This document shows positions 7,859-17,551 of a DNA stretch of 64,000 nucleotides, piece after piece. The DNA comes from Bacteroidota bacterium (GTDB lineage Bacteria; Bacteroidota; Bacteroidia; Chitinophagales; Chitinophagaceae): positions 321,262 to 385,261 of the forward strand of contig JAEZGS010000001.1 in assembly GCA_023437225.1 (NCBI GenBank). The letters are read 5' to 3'. Made by a program: the position numbers and the translations under genes. How positions within the stretch are numbered: position 1 is the first letter of the stretch; every line of letters starts with the position of its first letter. Below the pieces are notes generated by a model. The model made no database searches. It saw only the letters and a program-made list of their open reading frames with translations, and was not told the origin of the DNA.

Positions 7859-10800
7859 TCACTCCGTGATGCGTATCGTTCCTGCTCCATGATAAGAATG
7901 ATATTCATTATTGTATAAGGCATCTGCGCTGACAGGCCCCATTTTAAAATGCCCTGTAGTTACCGCACGCACTGCATAGTAATAAACCTGCTTATTCTTA
8001 ATTGCATCGTCAAAGAAATGGATCCGGTCGTCACGAACATCCAGTGACAATGGTGTAGCTGCATCTTTGATCCAGTCCATGCCGGGAATCTCTTTAGTGC
8101 GCGGGTTTTCAATTTCAAATCCCGCTGGTAAGAGATCGGTGATGGCGATATTTTCAAGCGTACCCGAATATGTTTTCTCCAAAGTGATCTGCACGATGAT
8201 GAGATCATTCTGCCGGAAGCTATTTTCATTTATGGCAGATCCATTGCGGTTGAAAAAGCGTCGTCTTACTTTGATATAATTGTCTTCTTCAACATAATCG
8301 CCTGAACTGCTGATCCCTTCTGCTTCCCAGCTGTAATACACCTGGCCTGATCCTTTTGTGTTGATTGTAATTGTTGAGCCACCAAGTTGCCTGGAGTCAA
8401 GGCGCAGTGTGTTGTTGTTGTATCGTGCAATCGACTTTCCATTCACTACGATATCTGCAGTTACATCTGATTGCCGTGACTTAGCAGCGATCTTGCCTAA
8501 TGCGAGTAATGAAAAAGAACTTTCCTGGGTGCTGTACCACCTGCGGCTTTTCAATTTCTGTATTACATGCCGTGCCATTACAGGCACCTGCGGGTTTGCC
8601 GGATCCACTTCGATCAATGCATTCAACGCAATGGCCTCATCCCGTATGTCAGAATAAAAGCTTCCACCGGTTTGCGGAACAGATTCTTCTCCGGTGAACG
8701 ATGCAGGTAAAAGATGTTTTAGCGCAGCTTTATCGCCTGCCAATGCAAATCCGGAGGCGAGCAGATATTTGCCATCAAGAGCAAGCAATTCAGGTCGGCT
8801 CCTGTAATAATTCATGGAGGCGATATTGGGTCTTCCTGCAATGGACAAAACATACAAACTGTAAGGAACTTCCTTTGGTGCGATCTTTTTTTGCTGATCG
8901 CGATTGTAATAGTAGTTGATGGTTGTTCGTTTGCTAAGCCGGTTATTTACATATGCGAGCAACGTTTCGAGCAAAGATGGTTCAACATCATAACCTGCTT
9001 TCTTTGCTTCGATAAGAAAATGTGCTGCATAGATTGTTGCCCACCAGTTTTCTGTGCCTTCGTTATCCCACATCGTCACAGCACCATTGTACAATTGGCG
9101 CATTCGAATCGTACGAATTGCCTCCATGATATTTTGATTCGCCACACTTGATGATGCCTGTCTTGTTCCAACAATTGCAGCGATGTCTGCAAAATACAGT
9201 TGCGGAAACGCAGAGGAAATTACCTGCTCGGTGCATCCGTATGGATATTGCACAAGATACTTTAGCTGACTTGCCAGTTCAATTACAGGAGAACGACTTA
9301 CTATAAGATTGTAACGCGATGTATTTGATATGAAGTCCGATGTGTTGATGCTTATTGATTGTGACTTGTTTGCAGTGATCACACCACTACCTGTTCGTTT
9401 TTGTAAAGTCGAAGCGGGACGGATGGTGATATCAGTCTCTTCCCGAAAAATCTCACTGCCGCTCTTTGTATTGATGGTGATCTTCGCTATGCCAAAATTC
9501 TTTTCGGCCGCAACTTTGAATCGGACTTTTGATTCGCTATTTGCAGGGATGGTTGCTGACATTGAATTGGTACCAATGATCGATAGCGGCCCGGAAACGT
9601 TTATCGACGCTGTTGCATTGGTCGACTGTTTTGTTGTATTTGACATCGTAACCGGCAGGTCCATTGTATCTCCGGGTGAAAGGAACCTTGCGATTGAAGA
9701 ACTTAGCACAATCGGATCGGCCACTTTCATGGCATGTTCTGCTGCACCGAACCGGTCATTTTTATAAGCAACTGCCATAAGTCGCACTTCACCGGAAAAT
9801 TGCGGTATCTCGATTTCAAAATTTGCAGCTCCGCCTTTGGAAGGAACAACGCCACTCCAAAATGAAAGTATTTTTATTCGTTTATTAGGCATTGGATTCA
9901 CCCGCTGGTCCATCTTCAATTCGCCATCACCGCCGGTGCTGCTTGATCGTGAAGCGATTTCAGGAAACAGTAGGGGATATATGTCATATGCATTTACTTC
10001 AAGTGCCCTTCGTGAATAAAAATGTTTGTAAGGATCCGGCGTCTTGAAGTCTGTTACCTGAAGCACGCCGTTGTCAACTGCTGCAAGTGTGATCATGCTT
10101 CCCGCTTCGGCTCTCACACTAACTTTTTGCTTCGTCCGGGATCGAACGGACTGAGGCGCTGTAATGGTGACGGGCAGGCTGCGTTTTTCATCTCTTACTG
10201 ATATTGATTGAAATCCATGTGCAACGGTGAGCGGAATGTCCGATACCTCATGACGCTTGAACAATGTGGCCGTGATATAAGCGTTCGGCAGATGCGCTTC
10301 AGTTATCGGCAACTCTAATGTTGCCGTTCTTTTTTCAACATCCAGGTATTGATGATGCAACACATTGCCCTGTTCTACCGTGACAAGCATCTTTCCTGCA
10401 AACGGGGTTTTAAATAACAATTTGATCTTATCTCCTACATTATAATTGTCTTTATCACTTGCGATATCAATCTGGCCATCGGTGTTCACGGCAAATGAAC
10501 TTTGGTCTCCTCCCCAATATCCATAACTGTAAAACTGCCGACTCACATAAGTACCTGCACCGGGAAGAAAGGCACGGATCTCGTAGGTGCCGGGCGAACG
10601 CGGAGTGAAAGCGAATGTCGTGTTATCGCCGCTTACCCTGATATTAGAACTCGCCACCACCTTTTCTTCCTTTTGAGAGTTATACCTGAAATAGCCCGAG
10701 GTCTTAGATAGCACCGTTCTATATTCATGCTTTATTACCTGTATGGTAGCAGTGGCGCCGCTGACGATGTTGTCGTTTTTATCTAATGCGATGATGGGAA

Positions 10801-13240
10801 AACGGGCGGGTTGATTAAGGGCAAAATAATCATAACCATCTTCGCCAATACCTAAAAGATATGGTTGTGTATGAATCTTCAGGCTTGCAGTGCGACTAAC
10901 AGGTCGACCTGTTTCATCAAACACAGTAGTAAAGAATGATGTTTGCAGAAGTCCGACGTTTTTAAACATCGATGGTACCTCATAGGGAACTGTTGCAGTT
11001 CCCTGGTCGCTTGTCTTTCCCTGTACAAGTTTTGTTTCAAAGAATCCTTGTTGATTAGCAAGCTGGAAATTATAATTCTTGAACTTCTTTGAATTGAATG
11101 CAATCTGTTTGACCTGAATTTCCGTTTCATAATTCCTTCCTGCAGCAGGTGGGCCAAAGAAGTTTGTGGCTGTGATCGTTAACTGCGTTGTCTCTGATGG
11201 TTTCAATTCCTGGTGTTGGAGAGATGTTATCAGCTTTATTCTATCAGGAACAAACTCTTCAATCATGAAAGGTTTGCTGGTGATCAACACGTCATTGCCC
11301 GTATATACTTCAAGATTGTAGCTCCCGGTAAGAGCCGATGCAGACACTTCAAAGCTGCCGTCCAGACCGCCTTGTTCATTCAATGACTTTCTGAATGAGA
11401 TCAATTCCCTGCCTGTAGGAAGCAACACCTTGAATTTTAATGGTAGTGTCCCCGGCGATTTCCAATTGCGATCTCTTACTATTAGTCCGAAGTTCACTTT
11501 TTCACCTGGTCTGTAGATATCACGTTCGCCATATACAAATGCATCGAGCCCGGTTGTATTAATGCGTTTGCCACCCACTTCAAAGCGTGAAGTGTTTATG
11601 GCGGACTGGCTATACAAAAGGTAATTAAAATCGTTAGCGCCTTTTGCAACAAGCAACATTGGTTTGAAACCTTTGAAATCCTTACGGGTGTAATTGATCT
11701 CGGCTATACCATCGTTATTGGTGGTAGCCATACCGATCACCTGGTTGTTGCCACCATAGGCAACTAACGATATATCGCGCAGGGGTTGTGTAGTGTGAAT
11801 AGAATTTGCAAATACAATGATCTTGTCTTTCCCTTCTTTACTAATAAGACCAATGTCTGAAAACGAAATGAATCGATTGTCGCTTAACCAATAATCCTGC
11901 ATGGAACGCACACGAATGTGGTATATGCCTTTGAAATCCGGAAGCCGGTCGTTGATGTTGAAGTTGTAAAGGAAATTTTTACCGTTGCGGGGAAGGGATC
12001 GTGTATCGATCTCCTGTTCGAAAATAATATCGCCAAAAGTCGCTTCTGACGCATCTTCATATATGGCACCTTCCTCATCGGGGTTTTCGGCAGGGTAATA
12101 ACCATATCGTTGTGCGGTGATCAAATTATTTTCATAGACTTTTGAAATGATCACCTTGATGCGCGGTGTGTTCACAATTTTCAGTTCAATGTTTCGGTGA
12201 CCTTGTGATGAAAGGTATGTTGCTTCACTATTTGTAAATTGAACTGTGGGTTGCATTTCACCGAAAGCGACCTGCGATGTATGCTCTTCGCGGAGCTGTC
12301 CTCCGATCTTGCCTCGAATACCCTTAGCGAGGATAAGCTCATAGCTCTTATCGGTACTAAACTGCTCACTACTAACAATGAAACCATCATCGGTAATTTC
12401 TGTAGTGAATCGAACGGATGGGTCTACACGAACGAGGTCGGTAAGTCCCCCGCTAGCAATCTGCTGACTCGTTTTCACATGAACACTGCCTGAAGTGCCA
12501 TCATGATCAGATTCAACGCTGTTAATAACGAGGACATATGGAGAAGGCACCACCGAAGCCAGAGATTGTTTTTCATCCAGCGCATTTGTTCCCCCAACAG
12601 GCTTGATGCCTTTATCAATAGTGATGTTGATATCATGATCCCTGTCTTCCTGCTTAAAGTTCATCAATCTTAAAGTGATCTTGTTGTCGGGCGAAACAGT
12701 GTTGATGTTGTAAGAAAGGGGTTTGCCGTTACTTTCGATGACGAGTTTTTCTTTAAGAGCTGAAGGAGCAACCGGGTAATTGAAAAACAATTCCAGTTGC
12801 GGTACAGCAGAACGTGTTGTTTCATCTATCAAAACCCAGGTAACGTTGGAATGTTCCAGCCGGAGAGGTGCAGTATGGAACTTGATCTCATCGCCCTTAT
12901 CTACCACTCCAAATTTTGAATGCTTAAGCACTACATCGTTTACTGAGGCTTTATATGATGTTGCAGGTGCAAGAGGTGAGGCTGGTGAAAATACAAGTTC
13001 ATCGGGCGCGGACCAGCGAAAACGGCCCTGAATATCGGGCTCAAAGCTTACATATTCTGTAGAGTCCCATTTGTTGATCATTGAATCGCTTGCAAGTGGT
13101 GAACTGAATCGAAACACGAGGTTTTCCAATTGACGAACTTCCTTGTTTGCATTTGTGTAGCTTAACGAAACCGAGTGCCGGTTGCAAGAGAACAATACAA
13201 TGAAAGAGAGGCTCAGGAACGCAAGAATATTATTACGCAT
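7859..13240 (-). CDS. Bacterial alpha-2-macroglobulin lipoprotein
   Basis: A 1793-residue periplasmic protease trap. The start is the ATG at 13240, which gives a lipoprotein leader ending in FIVLFSC; an in-frame start 17 codons upstream would put charged and His residues before it. Macroglobulin-like beta domains fill the first 1100 residues, then the A2M segment (KILSFWSGVVPSKGG), then the thioester domain with CTEQ at 1336-1339 (YPYGCTEQ), so the thioester can form. Residues after the lipid Cys are NRHSVS with no acidic cluster, which suggests a periplasmic rather than surface location. Family members bind attacking proteases covalently. The divergent PBP1C gene 86 bases away is its usual genomic partner. 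Confidence 0.94.
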   Translation of the reverse strand: MRNNILAFLSLSFIVLFSCNRHSVSLSYTNANKEVRQLENLVFRFSSPLASDSMINKWDSTEYVSFEPDIQGRFRWSAPDELVFSPASPLAPATSYKASVNDVVLKHSKFGVVDKGDEIKFHTAPLRLEHSNVTWVLIDETTRSAVPQLELFFNYPVAPSALKEKLVIESNGKPLSYNINTVSPDNKITLRLMNFKQEDRDHDINITIDKGIKPVGGTNALDEKQSLASVVPSPYVLVINSVESDHDGTSGSVHVKTSQQIASGGLTDLVRVDPSVRFTTEITDDGFIVSSEQFSTDKSYELILAKGIRGKIGGQLREEHTSQVAFGEMQPTVQFTNSEATYLSSQGHRNIELKIVNTPRIKVIISKVYENNLITAQRYGYYPAENPDEEGAIYEDASEATFGDIIFEQEIDTRSLPRNGKNFLYNFNINDRLPDFKGIYHIRVRSMQDYWLSDNRFISFSDIGLISKEGKDKIIVFANSIHTTQPLRDISLVAYGGNNQVIGMATTNNDGIAEINYTRKDFKGFKPMLLVAKGANDFNYLLYSQSAINTSRFEVGGKRINTTGLDAFVYGERDIYRPGEKVNFGLIVRDRNWKSPGTLPLKFKVLLPTGRELISFRKSLNEQGGLDGSFEVSASALTGSYNLEVYTGNDVLITSKPFMIEEFVPDRIKLITSLQHQELKPSETTQLTITATNFFGPPAAGRNYETEIQVKQIAFNSKKFKNYNFQLANQQGFFETKLVQGKTSDQGTATVPYEVPSMFKNVGLLQTSFFTTVFDETGRPVSRTASLKIHTQPYLLGIGEDGYDYFALNQPARFPIIALDKNDNIVSGATATIQVIKHEYRTVLSKTSGYFRYNSQKEEKVVASSNIRVSGDNTTFAFTPRSPGTYEIRAFLPGAGTYVSRQFYSYGYWGGDQSSFAVNTDGQIDIASDKDNYNVGDKIKLLFKTPFAGKMLVTVEQGNVLHHQYLDVEKRTATLELPITEAHLPNAYITATLFKRHEVSDIPLTVAHGFQSISVRDEKRSLPVTITAPQSVRSRTKQKVSVRAEAGSMITLAAVDNGVLQVTDFKTPDPYKHFYSRRALEVNAYDIYPLLFPEIASRSSSTGGDGELKMDQRVNPMPNKRIKILSFWSGVVPSKGGAANFEIEIPQFSGEVRLMAVAYKNDRFGAAEHAMKVADPIVLSSSIARFLSPGDTMDLPVTMSNTTKQSTNATASINVSGPLSIIGTNSMSATIPANSESKVRFKVAAEKNFGIAKITINTKSGSEIFREETDITIRPASTLQKRTGSGVITANKSQSISINTSDFISNTSRYNLIVSRSPVIELASQLKYLVQYPYGCTEQVISSAFPQLYFADIAAIVGTRQASSSVANQNIMEAIRTIRMRQLYNGAVTMWDNEGTENWWATIYAAHFLIEAKKAGYDVEPSLLETLLAYVNNRLSKRTTINYYYNRDQQKKIAPKEVPYSLYVLSIAGRPNIASMNYYRSRPELLALDGKYLLASGFALAGDKAALKHLLPASFTGEESVPQTGGSFYSDIRDEAIALNALIEVDPANPQVPVMARHVIQKLKSRRWYSTQESSFSLLALGKIAAKSRQSDVTADIVVNGKSIARYNNNTLRLDSRQLGGSTITINTKGSGQVYYSWEAEGISSSGDYVEEDNYIKVRRRFFNRNGSAINENSFRQNDLIIVQITLEKTYSGTLENIAITDLLPAGFEIENPRTKEIPGMDWIKDAATPLSLDVRDDRIHFFDDAIKNKQVYYYAVRAVTTGHFKMGPVSADALYNNEYHSYHGAGTIRITE

Positions 13241-13326
13241 CAGGATGGGAATTAGCAAATGTGAATGAGCAATTAAATGTAATTTATCCATTGTATTTGA
13301 AAATGCTAAATTGAAGCGAGGATCGA
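13241..13326. promoter_or_regulatory. Divergent promoter region of A2M and PBP1C
   Basis: The 86 bases between two head-to-head starts must hold both promoters. The stretch is AT-rich. A TGTATTTG near 13290 resembles the Bacteroidota -7 element on the plus strand, and TACATTTA resembles it on the minus strand, each with a mismatch. No clear -33 partner was found for either. Confidence 0.35.
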
Positions 13327-15666
13327 ATGTTTCATTTCAAAAGTCATAGTAAGTTTCGAGAAACCGGAAGCTGGGGAAGACGCATCGTCTTTCTATTTGC
13401 AGCATTGCTCTTGATCTTCCTTCAATTCATAATTCTCGATCGGTTATTTCCGCTGCCTTCGGATGTGGAGTACTCTACGGTTATCTATGACCGAAAAGGT
13501 AACATCATGCATGCCTTCCTTACCAGTACTGATAAATGGCGTGTAAAGACGGAGCTGAATGAAATCTCTCCTTTGTTGCAAAAGGCAATACTTGAGAAAG
13601 AAGACAAATACTTTTATCACCACCCGGGAATTAATGGAGTTGCGTTGATAAGGGCAGTTATTAATAATGTTACGTCGGGGCGCAGAACGTCAGGAGCATC
13701 AACGATTACCATGCAGGTGGCACGTGCGCTGGAACCACGCGAAAGAACCTATGTGAGTAAGCTCATCGAGATGTTCCGCTCGCTGCAACTGGAGCTGCGT
13801 TATTCAAAGAAGGAGATCTTACAATTATATCTCAACCTCGTACCATACGGAGGAAATATAGAGGGAGTTAAATCTGCTTCTCTCTTGTATTTTCAAAAAG
13901 CGCCGGATCATTTGTCCCTGGCTGAGATTCTTTCTTTGTCTGTTATTCCCAACAGGCCATCGTCACTTGTAATGGGAAAAACAAACGATCGCATTGTCAA
14001 AGAAAGGAATAAGTGGCTGGAAAGGTTTAAGTCGCGACATGTATTTGATGAAACTGTTATCAATGACGCGCTTCATGAGCCGCTGAATGCTACAAGAGGT
14101 TCGTTTCCGCGACTCGCTCCGCATCTGTCACAGAAGCTTCGAAAGTCAGGTAATGCTGCGATCCATTCAACCATTGACCTCAACGTTCAGCTTAAGACCG
14201 AAAAACTTGTGAATGATTATGTGCGTTCGCTTCGGTTAATGGGAATTTATAACGCTGCTGCAATAATACTAGATAACAAAACGAGTGAGGTCATTGCATA
14301 TGTTGGCTCCGCTGACTTTTCAGATACCTTAGACGGCGGACAGGTAAACGGAGCTGCTGCTGTGAGGCAACCGGGCAGTACGCTGAAACCCTTGTTATAC
14401 GGGCTTTGTATTGATGAGGGATTGATGACTCCCAAGACGAGGATTGCCGATGTGGCCTTCAATTACCGGGGATATGCACCTGAGAATTACGATAAAAAGC
14501 TGAATGGTAACGTGAGCATGGAATACGCTCTCGATCATTCGTTGAATATACCTGCCGTAAAAAGTCTTCAGCAACTTGGCATTTCAAGATTTATCGACGA
14601 ACTGATTGATTGCGAGTTCCGGCAGGTTGCCAGGGACCAGCGAAAGCTGGGACTGTCTATGATATTGGGCGGCTGCGGCAGCAGTCTGGAGGAATTAACT
14701 GGTTTGTTTTCAGTGTTCGCAAATCAAGGGATCTATAACCGACCAGTCTATACAACTGGGGACACCCGCGCAAAAACAAGGAGGGTGAGGATCTTAAGTG
14801 AAGCCTCATCGTATATGATATCGGAAGTATTGTCAAAAGTAAACCGACCAGATTTTCCTTTAAGTTGGGGCAGTACTGAAAAGATGCCCAAAATAGCCTG
14901 GAAAACGGGCACCAGTTATGGAAGAAGGGACGCGTGGAGCATTGGCTTCAATGACCGGTATACAATCGGCGTGTGGACAGGAAATTTTTCGGGCAAAGGA
15001 AATGCGGCAATTAGCGGGGCCGAGATTGCAACCCCATTATTGTTTCGAATATTCAATACTGTCGATTATGATCGCGAGAATGAATGGTTCGCCCGACCCA
15101 AAGATGTTGATGATCGAATTGTCTGTAATGAAAGCGGCCTGCCGCCCGGCACGCATTGCACCGACTTATCAACTGATCATTTTATTCCATTGATTTCTTC
15201 AAGTAGTACATGTTCACATATTCGCGAAGTATTTATAAGCGCAGACGAGTCAGTATCGTTCTGTAAAACCTGTTTACCCGAATCGGGATATAAGAAAAAA
15301 CTATACAGATGGCAGAGTTCGGAGCTTGAAGCATGGATGGCGCAACATCAGATAGTGCATACAAAAGTGCCCTCGCATAATCCAGATTGTGAAGTTGTGT
15401 TCAGGGAAGGCGCACCTCTCATTACATCGCCGGGTCATTCGGCCGAATACTATATTGAGAAATCAAATCCCGAGCCCATTCAGTTATCGTGCAACGCAGG
15501 CTCGGATGTGATGAAGGTATACTGGTATATCAATGACCAGTTTTATAGATCGGCCCCTGCATCAGGCAAAATATTTTTTGTTCCTACTGAAGGCCCGGTA
15601 AAAATATCCTGCGCTGATGACAAAGGCAGGAACCGTGATGTGTGGATTCGCGTGAAATATATTTAA
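13327..15666 (+). CDS. pbpC: Penicillin-binding protein 1C
   Basis: A 779-residue bifunctional peptidoglycan synthase anchored by one helix at about 19-38. The glycosyltransferase (GT51) domain follows, with catalytic Glu92 in EDKYFYHHPG. The transpeptidase domain has Ser351 and Lys354 (GSTLK), SLN at 405-407 and KTGT at 526-529. The C-terminal 90 residues form the BiPBP_C beta domain that is diagnostic for PBP1C. The cysteine-bearing segment just before it is also seen in relatives. PBP1C commonly sits beside alpha-2-macroglobulin; the two are thought to repair wall damage and block proteases at breaches. Here they are divergent rather than in one operon. Confidence 0.94.
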   Translation: MFHFKSHSKFRETGSWGRRIVFLFAALLLIFLQFIILDRLFPLPSDVEYSTVIYDRKGNIMHAFLTSTDKWRVKTELNEISPLLQKAILEKEDKYFYHHPGINGVALIRAVINNVTSGRRTSGASTITMQVARALEPRERTYVSKLIEMFRSLQLELRYSKKEILQLYLNLVPYGGNIEGVKSASLLYFQKAPDHLSLAEILSLSVIPNRPSSLVMGKTNDRIVKERNKWLERFKSRHVFDETVINDALHEPLNATRGSFPRLAPHLSQKLRKSGNAAIHSTIDLNVQLKTEKLVNDYVRSLRLMGIYNAAAIILDNKTSEVIAYVGSADFSDTLDGGQVNGAAAVRQPGSTLKPLLYGLCIDEGLMTPKTRIADVAFNYRGYAPENYDKKLNGNVSMEYALDHSLNIPAVKSLQQLGISRFIDELIDCEFRQVARDQRKLGLSMILGGCGSSLEELTGLFSVFANQGIYNRPVYTTGDTRAKTRRVRILSEASSYMISEVLSKVNRPDFPLSWGSTEKMPKIAWKTGTSYGRRDAWSIGFNDRYTIGVWTGNFSGKGNAAISGAEIATPLLFRIFNTVDYDRENEWFARPKDVDDRIVCNESGLPPGTHCTDLSTDHFIPLISSSSTCSHIREVFISADESVSFCKTCLPESGYKKKLYRWQSSELEAWMAQHQIVHTKVPSHNPDCEVVFREGAPLITSPGHSAEYYIEKSNPEPIQLSCNAGSDVMKVYWYINDQFYRSAPASGKIFFVPTEGPVKISCADDKGRNRDVWIRVKYI

Positions 15667-15699
15667 GTATGTTTGTGTGCTGTTGAGCGATTGGTTACA

Positions 15700-17385
15700 A
15701 TGCCTGGTTATATGTGTCGACTTTTTTTAATTGCATTTCTGTTTTGCCTTCTTCAATGTTTTGATACTTATGCAAACAATGAAACGGATAGTTTATTGAA
15801 TGCGCTCAACCGTACCATTCAACAATCCGGTAATTACGATCAAATAAAGTTTGGGCGCATTGCAGAGGTTCTCAACGATCCAGCATTTCGTAACGGCAGT
15901 ACATCTGAAGAGCAATACCGTAATTATCTTAAGCTTTATAACGAATACCGGATCTTTCGGTTCGATACCGCCTTTCTTTATGCACAAAAGCTTGAACGTC
16001 TTGCAGTAGATATGCGAGATCCAACCCTTCTTACGCAATCAAGGTTGAATCTTGCATTTGTGTTGGTATCCGCAGGCATGTATAAAGAAGCTGCAGAAAA
16101 ATTTGACCAGCTAACGGTTCGAATTGCCGATGACAGTCTTTTTGCTGACTACCTTCTTTTGAAAGCGCGGTATTATTTTGATATGGGCGATTATGTAAGC
16201 GATGCCTTTCACACGCCACGGTATTACCAGCAAGCTGGATCACTCCTTGATTCCGCGCTTCACCTTCTTCCGGGAGATTCGTTTCGAGCTTTATATTACC
16301 AGGGTTTGAAACACTCGAAAACCGGGAGTTTTAAGGAGGCGATTCGTTATTTTGACCAGCTTCTTTCTAGGCCCGGACTGTCCAATCATGAGCTTGCATT
16401 GGTTGCCTCAAACTTAAGCTATCTGTATTCGTCACAGGGAGACCGTGAAAAAGCGATCCAGTTTCAGGCTCGTGCTGCCATCGCAGACATCGTTTCTTCA
16501 ACAAAAGAAACCTTTGCCATTTTCAACCTCGCGCAGATGTTACTGAACCAGGGCAATGTTTCCCTGGCTTCTTCATACATCAAAAAAGCCGTTGATGATG
16601 CCACTTTTTATGGGGCGCGGCAACGCAAGGTCCAGGTAAGTACGATCATGCCAATCATTCAAAGCAGCGAGATGAATTACCTGGAAAGCCAGCGCAGATA
16701 TTGGGTTATTTATGGAGCGGTGGTGTCTGCTATTGTGATATTGCTTGTCTGGCTTATCGTGGTGGTTTATCGCCAGAACAGGAAACTTGAAGCAGCCAGA
16801 AAGGCCATTTCGGCGGCTAATGTAAAGGTCAATGATGCCAACCTCCGTTTGCAGGAACTAAATGACGCTCTCACTCACCTGAACTCTGAACTGCAGTCGG
16901 TCAATTCGAAACTCCTTGAAGCAAATAAGATCAAAGAAGAATATATAGGTTACTTCTTTACGATCAACTCGGGCTTGTTCCAAAAGATCGACCGGCTGAA
17001 GAAATCAATTGAACAAAAGCTGCTGGATCGCAAAATTGATGAAGCTCGTTTCTTACTGGGGGGTATCAACATTCACCAGGAGAAAGAGGAACTTTTGAAA
17101 AACTTCGACAAGGCCTTCCTAAAATTATTTCCTCATTTTGTTCAACACTTCAACGCACTGTTCGACGAGGTAGACCAGGTCAAACCCGGCGATCACGAGC
17201 TCCTTAATACAGACCTCAGGATATATGCGCTCATCCGACTGGGTATAAAAGAGAATGAAAAAATTGCTGAGATCCTGGAATATTCTATCAAATCGATTTA
17301 CGCTTATAAAACCAGGATTCGTGCCCGCGCCAAGGTGGGCAAAGACGAATTTGACCAACGAATCATGGAGATTCCATCTATATGA
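15700..17385 (+). CDS. DUF6377/SusR-type regulator of the alpha-glucan locus
   Basis: A 561-residue membrane-anchored regulator. It has a signal sequence, then tetratricopeptide-like helical repeats to about residue 320, a membrane helix at about 336-357 and a coiled coil at about 360-415. A cytoplasmic DUF6377 region follows (KIKEEYIGYFFTINSG). It ends in a helix-turn-helix (IAEILEYSIKSIYAYKTRIR), the same end layout as SusR of Bacteroides thetaiotaomicron. It lies just upstream of susC/susD/susE-like genes and two amylases, so it most likely senses an alpha-glucan breakdown product and activates them. ATG 15700 was chosen over an in-frame TTG at 15673; ATG 15712 is also possible. Confidence 0.87.
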   Translation: MPGYMCRLFLIAFLFCLLQCFDTYANNETDSLLNALNRTIQQSGNYDQIKFGRIAEVLNDPAFRNGSTSEEQYRNYLKLYNEYRIFRFDTAFLYAQKLERLAVDMRDPTLLTQSRLNLAFVLVSAGMYKEAAEKFDQLTVRIADDSLFADYLLLKARYYFDMGDYVSDAFHTPRYYQQAGSLLDSALHLLPGDSFRALYYQGLKHSKTGSFKEAIRYFDQLLSRPGLSNHELALVASNLSYLYSSQGDREKAIQFQARAAIADIVSSTKETFAIFNLAQMLLNQGNVSLASSYIKKAVDDATFYGARQRKVQVSTIMPIIQSSEMNYLESQRRYWVIYGAVVSAIVILLVWLIVVVYRQNRKLEAARKAISAANVKVNDANLRLQELNDALTHLNSELQSVNSKLLEANKIKEEYIGYFFTINSGLFQKIDRLKKSIEQKLLDRKIDEARFLLGGINIHQEKEELLKNFDKAFLKLFPHFVQHFNALFDEVDQVKPGDHELLNTDLRIYALIRLGIKENEKIAEILEYSIKSIYAYKTRIRARAKVGKDEFDQRIMEIPSI

Positions 17386-17551
17386 CGAATTAAATTAATA
17401 TGACATTAGATAGCTGACAATCAATTATTCATGTTCAGCTTATCGGTCTGATTTGCTTTTATTTTCTTGATTCTGATGCTAACATTAGCTGAAGGAATTG
17501 TTCCTCTCTTTATTTGTTCCGTCAATTTTTTTCTCACACGAAAGTTTGCAT
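17386..17551 (+). promoter_or_regulatory. Upstream region of the alpha-glucan locus
   Basis: This 166-base AT-rich gap separates the regulator from SusC and should hold the SusR-type binding site and promoter. A direct repeat TTGTTCC occurs at 17498-17504 and 17514-17520, 16 bases apart start to start. A weak -7-like TTTATTTG overlaps the second copy. These are candidates only. Confidence 0.3.

Noticed and set aside
9330..9767. 145-codon plus-strand frame inside the A2M gene, and similar frames at 8358-8657 and 8891-9151
   Set aside because: All lie fully inside the long minus-strand A2M coding sequence, have no recognisable domain and no promoter.
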